Assembly: GCA_029237915.1 (NCBI GenBank)
Contig: JAQWHD010000039.1
Coordinates: forward strand, 1 to 64,000
Length of the DNA: 64,000 nt
Reading direction: 5' to 3'
Origin: Thalassotalea sp.
Lineage (GTDB): Bacteria > Pseudomonadota > Gammaproteobacteria > Enterobacterales > Alteromonadaceae
Position 1 is the stretch's first letter, and each line of letters starts with the position of its first letter. The position numbers were made by a program, and so were the translations under genes. Under the pieces are notes generated by a model. It saw only the letters and a list, made by a program, of their open reading frames with translations, made no database searches and was not told the DNA's origin. Below are positions 8,640 through 17,711 of this stretch, piece by piece.

Positions 8640-9491
8640 TTAAATAGAGATGAATTCTTTATCGTCACCAGGAATTGTAGGGAAACGTCTGTTTTTCCAA
8701 TCATCTTTAGCTTGTGTAATGCGTTCTTTGCTAAATGATACAAAATTCCAATGGATAAAAGGAACCTGTTCAAATTTATCTCCACCTAACATAACAAAGC
8801 GACTATCCTCAGCTAATGTTATTTCAGTATCCCCTTGTTCTAGTAAGATAAATTCATTCGCTGTAAAAGTTTCACCATTTATTATTACGCTGCCATAAAT
8901 AGGAAATATTGCTGTTTCTTGTTGCTGATCAGGGACTTCTACTACACTACCTTTGCTGGCTATAACATCAATGTAAAACATTGGCGAATAGGTCTTTATT
9001 GGTGAACTTAATCCGTAAGCATCACCCGCGACTAATCTCATCATCACACCTTCATGGGTGGAGTGAGGTAATTGTTGCTTTTTAACATGGGTAAATGATG
9101 GCGCCAATTCGGCCATAGCTTCTGGTAATGCTATCCAGCATTGTAAGCCACTAACAGAGTGGGGGTTTGCACGAACTTCAAAGCATTCACGCTCTGAGTG
9201 GACAATGCCACTGCCTGCTGTCATCCAGTTAACATCTCCAGGATGAATTTCTAAGTTATTACCAAGTGAGTCGCGATGTAAAATACTGCCATCAAAAAGG
9301 TAGGTAAGGGTTGATAAACCAATATGAGGATGGGGTTTTACGTTGATCCCTTGCCCTGCGGGAAAAGTATTAGGCCCCATTTGGTCAAAGAAAATGAACG
9401 GACCGACCATGCGCTTTTCTTGATGTGGTAATACGCGTTTTACATTTAATCCACCAATATCGTGGACAGTGGCTTTCAGAACTTTAGCCAT
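8640..9491 (-). CDS. Pirin family protein
   Basis: This bicupin protein of 283 residues has the pirin metal site H54, H56, H98 and E100, in KPHPHIGLST and GSGIVHSE. Pirins bind Fe; some have quercetinase activity and others bind metabolic enzymes, so the precise role is open. The N-terminus KVLKATVHDIGGLNVKRVLP is family-typical. It has no signal peptide. It diverges from the DEAD-box helicase gene, with a perfect dyad in the gap that may be an operator. Confidence 0.85.
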   Translation of the reverse strand: MAKVLKATVHDIGGLNVKRVLPHQEKRMVGPFIFFDQMGPNTFPAGQGINVKPHPHIGLSTLTYLFDGSILHRDSLGNNLEIHPGDVNWMTAGSGIVHSERECFEVRANPHSVSGLQCWIALPEAMAELAPSFTHVKKQQLPHSTHEGVMMRLVAGDAYGLSSPIKTYSPMFYIDVIASKGSVVEVPDQQQETAIFPIYGSVIINGETFTANEFILLEQGDTEITLAEDSRFVMLGGDKFEQVPFIHWNFVSFSKERITQAKDDWKNRRFPTIPGDDKEFISI

Positions 9492-9634
9492 AATAACATC
9501 GTCTCTTTAATTAATATAAAACCAATACTAGCACACGAATTTATTAGCGTAGTAGCAATAGGTGTCTATTTTTAAAGAAAATTATGGGTGTTTTAAAAAA
9601 GTTTTTGAGTTTTAAATCGCAGCCATAGAATATT

Positions 9635-9657
9635 TTTAACGATAGCCTATCGTTAAA
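9635..9657. promoter_or_regulatory. Perfect dyad between pirin and helicase genes
   Basis: Eleven-base arms TTTAACGATAG / CTATCGTTAAA surround a single central C. Neither strand has a following T run, so it looks like a dimeric regulator's operator rather than a terminator. The regulator is not in the window and I cannot name it. Confidence 0.55.
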
Positions 9658-9776
9658 GTCGGTCAAAACATGGATTGCAATACATAACTTAATTGCTTAG
9701 AGTGATTTTACCTACTTAACTGGGCATAATTACGCTAAAATAGTAGGATATATTAAGTTTTAAGGCATTTATTTTA

Positions 9777-11078
9777 ATGACCACAGCCACAACGCCAACC
9801 AATTTTACTGAACTTGGCCTTATTCAACCTTTGTTAGCTAGATTAACTGAGTTGCAATACCAAACGCCAACACCAATTCAAGCGCAAGCTATTCCAAGTG
9901 TATTCGCTGGGCGTGACTTAATTGCCGGAGCAAATACAGGCTCAGGTAAAACCGCCACTTTTGCGCTGCCTATACTGCAGCACATTTTTGAACAACAGCA
10001 ATCTAACAAACCGTCTAATAGTAAACACAGTAATGGTAATTATGTTACTGGGCTAATTTTGGTGCCTACCCGCGAACTGGCTAAGCAAGTTGCTGACAGT
10101 ATTAAGTCTTATGCCGTGCATCTTAATGGCGCAGTTAAAACGGTTGCTGTTTTTGGTGGTGTATCAGCGAATACGCAAATGCTAGCGTTACGAGGTGGCA
10201 CCGATATTTTGGTGGCAACACCTGGTCGCTTACTTGATTTAATCTCAAGTAATGCCATTAAGCTAAGTCGGGTGCAAACTTTAGTGCTTGATGAAGCGGA
10301 TCGCATGTTAAGCCTAGGTTTTACCGACGAGTTATCTGAGTTATTAGCCTTATTACCCAATAAAAAACAAACATTATTATTTTCAGCGACCTTTCCTGAG
10401 CAAGTACAGGCTTTAACCACAAAATTACTTAATAACCCAGTTGAAATACAGTTACAAAGTAGTGATGCCAGCACGTTAGTACAACGCGTTTTTACGGTTA
10501 ATAAAGGCGAAAAAACTGCCTTGTTAGCGTATTTGATCACCCAGCACCAATGGCGCCAAGCTCTTATTTTTGTAAATGCTAAAAACAGCTGTAGGCATTT
10601 GGCTGAAAAACTAGCTAAACGCGGAATTACTGCTGAAGTGTTTCATGGTGATAAAGGTCAGGGCGCTCGTAGTCGCGTTCTTGAAGAATTTAAAACGGGT
10701 AAAATTGAAGTATTAATTGCTACGGACATTGCTGCTCGTGGCCTAGATATAGATAAACTTCCCGTTGTGATCAATTTTGATTTACCAAGAAGCCCATCAG
10801 ACTACATGCATCGTATTGGTCGAAGCGGTCGTGCCGGTGAAGTAGGCTTAGCTATATCGCTTATTGACCATGAAGATTACCATCATTTTAGCGTGATCGA
10901 AAAGAAGAACAAGATCAGACTTGAGCGCGAACAAGTTGAAGGCTTTGAAGCCGATGACATTAGCAGTGATTCAATATTAGCCACAGAAAAGCCTATGGCA
11001 AAACCTGAAGGCAGTGGTAAGAAAAAACGTAAAAATAAAGAGCAAGTTAATGCCGATATTTGGTTGAATCGATCTTAA
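9777..11078 (+). CDS. DEAD-box ATP-dependent RNA helicase (RhlE-like)
   Basis: This is an RNA helicase of 433 residues. It has the Q motif with F10 and PTPIQAQAIP at 31-40, Walker A GANTGSGKT at 51-59, PTREL near 97, DEAD at 172-175, SAT at 203-205 and HRIGRSGRAG near residue 343. After the two RecA domains comes a short basic tail GKKKRKNK, typical of RhlE/SrmB-type proteins that act on rRNA. I call it RhlE-like without a firm subfamily, because the tail regions of these families differ little by eye. It is a single-gene unit ending in a bidirectional terminator. Confidence 0.88.
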   Translation: MTTATTPTNFTELGLIQPLLARLTELQYQTPTPIQAQAIPSVFAGRDLIAGANTGSGKTATFALPILQHIFEQQQSNKPSNSKHSNGNYVTGLILVPTRELAKQVADSIKSYAVHLNGAVKTVAVFGGVSANTQMLALRGGTDILVATPGRLLDLISSNAIKLSRVQTLVLDEADRMLSLGFTDELSELLALLPNKKQTLLFSATFPEQVQALTTKLLNNPVEIQLQSSDASTLVQRVFTVNKGEKTALLAYLITQHQWRQALIFVNAKNSCRHLAEKLAKRGITAEVFHGDKGQGARSRVLEEFKTGKIEVLIATDIAARGLDIDKLPVVINFDLPRSPSDYMHRIGRSGRAGEVGLAISLIDHEDYHHFSVIEKKNKIRLEREQVEGFEADDISSDSILATEKPMAKPEGSGKKKRKNKEQVNADIWLNRS

Positions 11079-11132
11079 CCAAGATAAAGCTCAAATCATT
11101 TAGTTGTGATCATCTAGACTACAGCGCCTAAA

Positions 11133-11175
11133 AAAACTCCTTATACCGCACCGTAATAGCCGTATAAGGAGTTTT
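11133..11175. terminator. Bidirectional terminator
   Basis: Perfect 14-base arms (11133-11146 and 11162-11175) surround a 15-base loop, with T runs after the stem on both strands. It serves the convergent helicase and alkaline phosphatase genes. Confidence 0.8.
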
Positions 11176-11227
11176 ATTTGTAAAAAGCTTAGACAGTCTA
11201 GCTAATCTATTTAAGCGAAACCTATCG

Positions 11228-12646
11228 CTATTTACCCATAAGTTTAAACAATTTTTTAGCTATGTCGGTATTGTCTTGAAAACCTGAGAACTCAGTATAA
11301 CCTTGACCAAAAGCATAGACGGGTACATCAACACCGGTATGACCCGAGCTAGTCCAGCCACTACTAGTCCTGTTATCAATGATATTAGTAACCGCTTTAT
11401 AGTAATTTTTAGATAGTACTTTTACATCCTCTGAGTTGTTTGTTACTAGGCTGATATCTGCAAGTTGTTGGATCTCTGTATCATTAAGATTAAAACCAAT
11501 TAAATTAGATACTTCAGCTATGGTAATTTTATTATTAGCAAGTTGCTCTGCAATGTTGCGTGGTGAGGCTTTTAAGTGTTTTAAATACTCAGGCTGCCAT
11601 TTATAGATGCCATCATGGCCAATAGAGAAACCACCAGTATTATGATCAGCGGTTAAAACCACTAATGTATCAGGATTTTTTTGCACGTACTCATATAGAA
11701 AGTTCATCGTCGCAGCTAAATCAACCATCTCAGCCATAGAGTAAGCTATATCATTACTGTGCCCGCCCCAATCAACTTGGCTTGCCTCTACTAATAAAAA
11801 GAAACCGTTTTCGTTTTCTAACTGCTTTACCGCGGCCTTTGTCATGCTAGTTAAATGGGTTTTGTCGCTACTATCTAATGCAACCGGCATACTCACATCA
11901 GCAAACAAACCTAAAACAGGTTTGTTAGGCTCTAAAGTATTTAACTGAGATAATGAGTCGACATATTGATAACCAGAGGCAACAAACTCATCTTTAAGGT
12001 TACGATCTTCTCTTAAGAAATATTTAGTACCACCACCAAGCATAACATCGGCTTTAAACTTACCTTCTATTTTTAAATCAAAATAATCATTCGCTATAGC
12101 ATCATAGTTACGACGGCTTTCATTCTTTGCTATATAAGAAGCAGGGGTTGCATGGACAATTTGTGAGGTAACAGCGATGCCGGTCTTTTTGTTGGTTGAT
12201 TTTGCCCACTCTAAAACCGTTGCAAGTGGTTGTTTATCTACATCGACACCTATGGCACCATTATAAGTTTTTACACCGGTAGCTAGGGCTGTAGCACTTG
12301 CTGCTGAGTCAGTTACATAAGAGTTGCTTAGTGACTCGGCAACGCTAATAACATTACCTTGTTCGTCTTTTGTAGTTTCAAATCCAGACGCAGGGTAAGT
12401 GCTTGATGATCCTACTAAGGTTTTATCAAAAATGGTTTGCTCAATTAATGGTGTGCTAGGGTCGTCATTGTAATTACGAAAGGCAGCAGGGTAGCTCGGG
12501 CCCATACCATCAGCAACAACCATGATAATGTTTTTTGGTGCGTTACTTGTTGATTGTGCAGCTTGTGATGAACTCTCACCCCCGCATGCTGAAAGTAAGC
12601 TAGTAAGTGTTAAAGTTATTAACGATAACTTCATTGATGATTTCAT
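11228..12646 (-). CDS. Alkaline phosphatase, lipoprotein
   Basis: This is a PhoA-superfamily phosphomonoesterase of 472 residues. The lipobox LLSAC places the lipidated cysteine at C21, so the enzyme is anchored outside the cytoplasm. Metal and catalytic features include D46 in VADGMG, the nucleophile S114 in TDSAASATA, DWGGHSND near 296, LTADHNTGG near 336, and the late SGHTGVD histidine. The length and lipid anchor differ from the soluble periplasmic E. coli PhoA. It stands next to the nucleoside genes, downstream of the tdk terminator, so it could free nucleosides from nucleotides. That link is inference. No Pho box was recognised. Confidence 0.88.
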   Translation of the reverse strand: MKSSMKLSLITLTLTSLLSACGGESSSQAAQSTSNAPKNIIMVVADGMGPSYPAAFRNYNDDPSTPLIEQTIFDKTLVGSSSTYPASGFETTKDEQGNVISVAESLSNSYVTDSAASATALATGVKTYNGAIGVDVDKQPLATVLEWAKSTNKKTGIAVTSQIVHATPASYIAKNESRRNYDAIANDYFDLKIEGKFKADVMLGGGTKYFLREDRNLKDEFVASGYQYVDSLSQLNTLEPNKPVLGLFADVSMPVALDSSDKTHLTSMTKAAVKQLENENGFFLLVEASQVDWGGHSNDIAYSMAEMVDLAATMNFLYEYVQKNPDTLVVLTADHNTGGFSIGHDGIYKWQPEYLKHLKASPRNIAEQLANNKITIAEVSNLIGFNLNDTEIQQLADISLVTNNSEDVKVLSKNYYKAVTNIIDNRTSSGWTSSGHTGVDVPVYAFGQGYTEFSGFQDNTDIAKKLFKLMGK

Positions 12647-12653
12647 AGTTTCT

Positions 12654-12696
12654 CAAAAAAAAATGCGTGATATTCAATTGAGAATATCACGCATTT
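12654..12696 (-). terminator. Terminator for tdk
   Basis: Perfect 15-base arms (12661-12675 and 12682-12696) with a 6-base loop are followed by a long T run on the - strand. It separates the tdk transcript from the alkaline phosphatase gene. Confidence 0.85.
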
Positions 12697-12733
12697 AGGC
12701 TTTATTTAATAGCGTTTTGCAATTAGATGCAGA

Positions 12734-13321
12734 TTAGTTTTGTTGATCCCAAACTAAATCTTTAAAATGTTTACGACAAAGAGATTGGTAAAGCTCATTA
12801 CCACCTATTTGCACTTGTGAGCCACTGATTACCGGCTTACCATCTTGGTCAAAGCGCACGATAAATCCTGCTTTTCGTCCGCAGTGACATACGGTTTTAA
12901 GTTCAACTAGTTTATCGGCCCAAGCTAATAAATGCGCACTTCCGGAAAATGTTTCACCGAGAAAGTCGGTACGTATTCCATAAGCAAGAACGGGGATATT
13001 TAATTTATCGACTATTTCAGTTAATTGCAGAACTTGTGCTCTGGAAAGAAACTGTGCTTCATCAATTAAAATACAATGTAGTACTTCATCATCTAGAATC
13101 GTTGTTACTTCGGCAAAAAGGTCGGTGTCGTCATTAAAGAGCAGGGCATCTGAATCTATCCCAATTCTTGACGTTACCTTACCTACGCCAAAACGATTAT
13201 CCAGCTGGGCGGTGAATATTTTGGTATTCATGCCACGTTCATTGTAATTATACGAAGACTGTAACAGCGAGGTTGATTTACCTGCATTCATTGCCGAATA
13301 ATAAAAATAGAGTTGTGACAT
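12734..13321 (-). CDS. tdk: Thymidine kinase
   Basis: This enzyme phosphorylates thymidine with ATP in nucleoside salvage. The 195 residues match bacterial type II TK. It has P-loop SAMNAGKST at 9-17, DEAQF at 87-91 with the catalytic E88, and zinc ligands C145, C147, C181 and H184. It starts 15 bases after the deoC stop, so the two are probably one transcript. Both act on thymidine metabolism, one salvaging the nucleoside and one degrading the sugar. Confidence 0.95.
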   Translation of the reverse strand: MSQLYFYYSAMNAGKSTSLLQSSYNYNERGMNTKIFTAQLDNRFGVGKVTSRIGIDSDALLFNDDTDLFAEVTTILDDEVLHCILIDEAQFLSRAQVLQLTEIVDKLNIPVLAYGIRTDFLGETFSGSAHLLAWADKLVELKTVCHCGRKAGFIVRFDQDGKPVISGSQVQIGGNELYQSLCRKHFKDLVWDQQN

Positions 13322-13336
13322 GTTTAAACCTTATGA

Positions 13337-14104
13337 TTAGTAGCTTATAGAATCATTTACACTGCCATCGCTAAGTGTCGCCAGTAAATTATCTAATAAG
13401 CCACTCGCACCAAATCTAAAGGTATTTGCTGACAACCAGTCATTACCTAAAATGCTCTTAGCTAAATCTAAATAAATTGCTGCATCTTCGACCGTGCGCA
13501 CACCACCTGCAGCTTTAAAGCCAACGTCTGGTTTAAGCTCACTAATTACTTCAAGCATGTATTTGGCAGACTCAGGCGTTGCATTAACGGCCACTTTGCC
13601 CGTTGATGTTTTAATGAAATCTGCACCGGCATTAATACTGATTGCACTAGCTAGTTTGATCAATTGTTCTGTTTTAAGTTCGCCTGATTCAATAATAACT
13701 TTAAGTTTAACGTTACTTGGACAAGCTGCTTTACAAGCACTTACTAGATCAAAGCCAACCATTTCATTACCGGCGATTAAGGCGCGATATGGAAATACTA
13801 CATCAACTTCATCAGCGCCGTATGCAACTGCAGCTTTAGTTTCAGCTACTGCAATTTCAATGTCATCATTACCGTGCGGGAAGTTCGTTACAGTTGCAAT
13901 TAAAATACCTGAATCTTTAAGTATTTTCTTAGCCGCAGGAATAAAGCGAGGGTAGATACAAATTGCTGCGGTATTGCCACCAGCAGATGATGCCTTATTG
14001 GCTAAGTCAGCAACAATAGCGTCAGTATCATTGTCGTTAAGAGTGGTTAAATCCATATAGCTAATAGCTTGTTTGGCAATAGCGTGTGAGTTTTCGATAG
14101 TCAT
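13337..14104 (-). CDS. deoC: Deoxyribose-phosphate aldolase
   Basis: This class I aldolase splits 2-deoxyribose 5-phosphate into acetaldehyde and glyceraldehyde 3-phosphate, the last step of deoxynucleoside catabolism. The 255 residues carry the Schiff-base lysine K165 in DFIKTSTGK, the partner K197 in GFKAAGG and D101 in ADEVDVVFP. It is flanked upstream by nupC with a hairpin between them and downstream by tdk. DeoB, its usual partner, is encoded divergently about 2.2 kb upstream. Confidence 0.95.
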   Translation of the reverse strand: MTIENSHAIAKQAISYMDLTTLNDNDTDAIVADLANKASSAGGNTAAICIYPRFIPAAKKILKDSGILIATVTNFPHGNDDIEIAVAETKAAVAYGADEVDVVFPYRALIAGNEMVGFDLVSACKAACPSNVKLKVIIESGELKTEQLIKLASAISINAGADFIKTSTGKVAVNATPESAKYMLEVISELKPDVGFKAAGGVRTVEDAAIYLDLAKSILGNDWLSANTFRFGASGLLDNLLATLSDGSVNDSISY

Positions 14105-14162
14105 AACAAATCTCGTAAAATTTTAATTTAAATAAATATGGTTTATTAAAGCTGTATTATAG

Positions 14163-14186
14163 AAAACCCGGCTAAGGCCGGGTTTT
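14163..14186 (-). terminator. Hairpin between nupC and deoC
   Basis: Perfect 10-base arms AAAACCCGGC / GCCGGGTTTT have a 4-base loop and only four T beyond the GC stem. It could be a partial terminator that lowers deoC-tdk transcription relative to nupC, or a full one. Confidence 0.6.
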
Positions 14187-14203
14187 AAAATCAAAATGAG
14201 TGT

Positions 14204-15457
14204 TTATCCTAAAGAGATAAATATCCCTGCAATAGCAGCGCTCATTAAGTTAGCTAGTGTCGCGGCAAATACCGCTTTCATACCAAGCTGGGCTATATCA
14301 TGACGACGGGTAGGCGCCATTGAACCGATACCACCAAGTAATATTGCAATAGAGGCAAGGTTAGCAAAGCCACATAATGCAAAAGTAACTATTGCTTGTG
14401 TGCCAATACTTAATTCATCTTTAAACTTGATAAAGTCAACGTAGGCTACAAATTCGTTAACCACAAGCTTTTGGCCTAAGAAGCTACCTGCTTGAAATGC
14501 TTCTTCCCAAGGTACACCTAACATGTAAGCAACTGGTTGGAATACATAACCTAAGATCATTTGTAATGTTAAACCGTCTATACCTACAAACGCGCCTAAC
14601 CAGCCAATTAGACCGTTTAATAATGCAATTAAGGCAACAAAGGCCATAAGCATTGCACCAACGTTAAGAGCTAACATCAGGCCTTTAGCTGCACCATCTG
14701 CAGCCGCATCAATTACGTTTACACATTCTTTTTCTTTATCTTCGTCTGACACTTCTGCCAATACATTCTGTGGAGTTTCTGTTTCTGGCAAAATAAATTT
14801 AGCCATTAGCAAACCACCAGGTGCAGCCATAAAGCTTGCTGCGATTAAGTATTTTAGCTCTACACCTAAGCCCGCATAACCAGCAAGTACTGCACCGGCA
14901 ACAGAGGCTAAACCACCAACCATTACAGCAAATAATTCTGAACGAGTCATGGTAGGTAAGTAAGGGCGAATAACAAGAGGTGCTTCAGTTTGGCCAACAA
15001 AGATATTAGCGGTTGCCGATAATGATTCTGGGTGTGAAGTACCTAAAAGTTTCGCTAAACCACCACCTAAAAACTTAACCACTTTATCCATAATACCGAC
15101 ATAATATAAAACGGCAATTAGAGATGAGAAGAAAATAATTACAGGTAACACCCTAAAAGCAAAGACAAAACCAACGCCATTAGGAGCAAATGAGTTGCCA
15201 TTAGCAAGGTTTCCGAATAGAAATTCAATACCAGCCCCGGCATAATCAATAACACTAGAAACGGCACTAGAAATACCAATTAAAGCTTCTTTACCAAATG
15301 GTACGTAAAGCACCAACGCACCAAAGAATACTTGAATGGCAAGAGCGCCGCCAACGGTACGCCAGTTAATGCTTTTTTTATGCGAGCTTGCTAAATAAGC
15401 GATACCTAAAAGCAAAAATATGCCGATGATGCCGCGTATAGTGTTAAAGTCCATCAA
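14204..15457 (-). CDS. nupC: Concentrative nucleoside transporter (NupC/CNT)
   Basis: This cation-coupled nucleoside symporter of the inner membrane has 417 residues. The HP1 substrate motif GQTEAP is at 155-160 and the second-half NEFVAY motif is present, as in the structurally known Vibrio cholerae CNT of about this length. Roughly eight membrane helices alternate with two re-entrant hairpins. It begins 38 bases after udk ends, so udk-nupC are likely co-transcribed, possibly with deoC-tdk past a hairpin. The substrate is inferred from family and context. Confidence 0.92.
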   Translation of the reverse strand: MMDFNTIRGIIGIFLLLGIAYLASSHKKSINWRTVGGALAIQVFFGALVLYVPFGKEALIGISSAVSSVIDYAGAGIEFLFGNLANGNSFAPNGVGFVFAFRVLPVIIFFSSLIAVLYYVGIMDKVVKFLGGGLAKLLGTSHPESLSATANIFVGQTEAPLVIRPYLPTMTRSELFAVMVGGLASVAGAVLAGYAGLGVELKYLIAASFMAAPGGLLMAKFILPETETPQNVLAEVSDEDKEKECVNVIDAAADGAAKGLMLALNVGAMLMAFVALIALLNGLIGWLGAFVGIDGLTLQMILGYVFQPVAYMLGVPWEEAFQAGSFLGQKLVVNEFVAYVDFIKFKDELSIGTQAIVTFALCGFANLASIAILLGGIGSMAPTRRHDIAQLGMKAVFAATLANLMSAAIAGIFISLG

Positions 15458-15495
15458 TTCACCTGTGTGGATGTTAAATATTAAAAAGTTAAGGG

Positions 15496-16134
15496 TTAAG
15501 CGTTCGCGAGTTCACGAACTTTTGCTTTAATTAATTCTAGTGCCATGCGATTACGACCACCTTTAGTGATGACGATGTCCGCATGATTTCGAGAGGGTTC
15601 AATGTAACGATAATACATAGGCCTTACTGTTTTTTGATACTGATCGGTTACCGAGTCTAAAGATCGCCCACGCTCTTCTAGATCACGCTTTATTCGTCTT
15701 ATTAAACAAATATCTAATGGTGTATCCATGAAGATGTTAATATCAAATTGGTTTCTAAGGTTCTTATCGCTAAGCAGAAGTATACCTTCAACTAAGATAA
15801 CTTTCGCTGGTTTTATTACTTCTACATCGTTAGTACGAGTATGTTCGGTATAACTATAAATAGGTACGTTGATACTTTGACCTGAGCTTAACATTTGCAA
15901 GTGCTCAGCAAGTAGCTCATGTTCAAAGGCTTTAGGGTGATCGTAATTGGTTTTAGTACGTTCTTCTAGAGGGAGATGATTTTGACATCGATAATAAGAA
16001 TCTTCTTTTATTATGGTCATCGAATCTTCACCCAACTCTTCAACTAATTCGTTGTAGATAGTATGGGCAAATAATGATTTTCCTGATGCTGATGCACCAA
16101 CAATACAGATTACTGTGAGCTTATCTTTAGGCAA
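15496..16134 (-). CDS. udk: Uridine kinase
   Basis: This enzyme phosphorylates uridine and cytidine with GTP or ATP. The 212 residues have P-loop GASASGKS at 13-20, followed by EDSYYR and NYDHPKAFE, the family motifs for nucleoside binding, and [13 protein letters not shown] of the lid. The gene is first in a leftward run udk-nupC-deoC-tdk. It diverges from deoB over a 165-base gap containing two dyads. Confidence 0.94.
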   Translation of the reverse strand: MPKDKLTVICIVGASASGKSLFAHTIYNELVEELGEDSMTIIKEDSYYRCQNHLPLEERTKTNYDHPKAFEHELLAEHLQMLSSGQSINVPIYSYTEHTRTNDVEVIKPAKVILVEGILLLSDKNLRNQFDINIFMDTPLDICLIRRIKRDLEERGRSLDSVTDQYQKTVRPMYYRYIEPSRNHADIVITKGGRNRMALELIKAKVRELANA

Positions 16135-16160
16135 AATATTTCTTAAAATAAATTTCTCGT

Positions 16161-16175
16161 AGTAATATTATTACT
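16161..16175. promoter_or_regulatory. Dyad in the udk-deoB gap
   Basis: Perfect 7-base arms AGTAATA / TATTACT surround one central T. It is a possible operator in a divergent nucleoside promoter region; the binding protein is unknown. Confidence 0.35.
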
Positions 16176-16187
16176 GATTTTCAGTTA

Positions 16188-16199
16188 AACACTAGTGTT
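16188..16199. promoter_or_regulatory. Second dyad in the udk-deoB gap
   Basis: This is a perfect 12-base palindrome, AACACTAGTGTT. It may be an operator; short palindromes like this also arise by chance in AT-rich DNA. Confidence 0.3.
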
Positions 16200-16299
16200 A
16201 TTTTAAATTTTAACAATTTATTACAAGCATATATAATGAAGTTACAAACTCTATTGTTACACTAAGCAAAAGAGAAATTAGCAATTAAAAGGTTACAAC

Positions 16300-17517
16300 A
16301 TGTCTCGTGCATTAATATTGGTGGTTGATAGTTTCGGATTAGGGGCTGCCCCTGATGCTGAAAAGTTTGGTGATGTAGGCGCAAATACGTTTGCCAATTT
16401 AGCTGATGAATTTGCCAAACAAAAGCAACGCCCTCTACATTTACCTAATTTAGCGCAACTTGGTTTGTTGGATGCAGCACAAGCTGCGGGTCAACGTAAG
16501 GTTAATGCTACTGGTGGCCAAGCCACTTCAGGTGCATACGGTTATGCAGCAGAGCTTAGCAGTGGTAAAGATACGCCAAGTGGTCATTGGGAAATGATGG
16601 GAGTGCCGGTTTTATTTGATTGGGGTTACTTTCATGATAAAGAGAAGTCATTCCCTGAAGATTTATTGCAAAAAATTTATGATAAAACTGGTATTCAAGG
16701 CTGTTTAGGCAATAGTCATGCATCGGGCACAACGATTATTGCAGCTCTTGGTGAAGAACATATGAAAAGCGGATTGCCTATTTGTTATACCTCTGCTGAT
16801 AGTGTTTTTCAAATTGCAGCGCATGAAGAAAGCTTCGGCTTAGATAATTTAAACAAGTACTGTGAGCAGGTTCGTGAATTACTGTCAGAATTAGATTTAA
16901 ATATTGGACGAGTAATTGCTAGGCCGTTTATTGGCACTAATGCTGAGGATTTTGAACGAACAGGTAATCGCAGAGACTATTCTGTATTACCTCCAGCGCC
17001 AACGCTGTTAGATAATATTTATGATAATGGTGGTAAAGTCATTAGTGTTGGTAAAATTGCTGATATTTTTGCTCATCAAGGTATTAGTGAAAAATATAAA
17101 GCAACGGGTCTTGAAGCGCTAATTGATTGCAGTATTGAACAGTTGCAGAGCCAACCTGAACAATCTTTGATTTTTACTAATTTAGTTAATTTTGACCAAG
17201 ATTATGGTCATCGCCGCGATCCTGTAGGCTACGGTGAAGCCCTTGAATATTTAGATCAAAGGTTACCTGAAGTTATCAATAGCCTGAAAGATGATGATTA
17301 TTTGGTTATAACTGCAGATCATGGCTGCGATCCTACTTGGCATGGCAACGATCATACGCGTGAATTTATTCCGGTAATTTTTTATAAAAAAGGTATGCCG
17401 GCAATCAACTTAGGCCAACGGGATAGCTTTGCGGATATAGGCGCCACGCTTGCCGATGTGTTCAAACTTTCACCGTTAGAGTATGGAAAATCATTCGATT
17501 TGTTGTTAAATTCTTAG
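16300..17517 (+). CDS. deoB: Phosphopentomutase
   Basis: This enzyme moves phosphate between C1 and C5 of ribose or deoxyribose, linking the phosphorylases to DeoC and the pentose pathway. The 405 residues belong to the alkaline-phosphatase-fold family. The first metal aspartate is D10 in VVDSFGLGAAPDA. The phosphorylated threonine lies in KDTPSGHWEMMG. The C-terminal metal site is ITADHGCDPTWHGNDHTRE. The gene diverges from udk and is followed 194 bases later by a TonB-dependent receptor on the same strand. Confidence 0.95.
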   Translation: MSRALILVVDSFGLGAAPDAEKFGDVGANTFANLADEFAKQKQRPLHLPNLAQLGLLDAAQAAGQRKVNATGGQATSGAYGYAAELSSGKDTPSGHWEMMGVPVLFDWGYFHDKEKSFPEDLLQKIYDKTGIQGCLGNSHASGTTIIAALGEEHMKSGLPICYTSADSVFQIAAHEESFGLDNLNKYCEQVRELLSELDLNIGRVIARPFIGTNAEDFERTGNRRDYSVLPPAPTLLDNIYDNGGKVISVGKIADIFAHQGISEKYKATGLEALIDCSIEQLQSQPEQSLIFTNLVNFDQDYGHRRDPVGYGEALEYLDQRLPEVINSLKDDDYLVITADHGCDPTWHGNDHTREFIPVIFYKKGMPAINLGQRDSFADIGATLADVFKLSPLEYGKSFDLLLNS

Positions 17518-17711
17518 AACGTTAAAAAAATGTAAAACACCCGGTTACAAAATTAATCGGGTCAATTACATTTATTTACATATTTAATTGCTATATAATT
17601 CTCCCTGTAAAATTTGTTGTATTTACTTACTTAAAAAATATAAATCAAACCAATAATGTTTCTGCTTATACCAGTGCTAACTAAAAAACTGGATAGGCTC
17701 AGGGAGAAACC

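Noticed and set aside
9635-9657. Dyad considered as a terminator
   Set aside because: Neither strand has a T run after the stem and the one-base centre cannot form a stable loop.
13494-13955. Long antisense open frame across deoC
   Set aside because: It is fully inside deoC on the other strand, with no ribosome site and no recognisable protein; deoC has intact catalytic residues.
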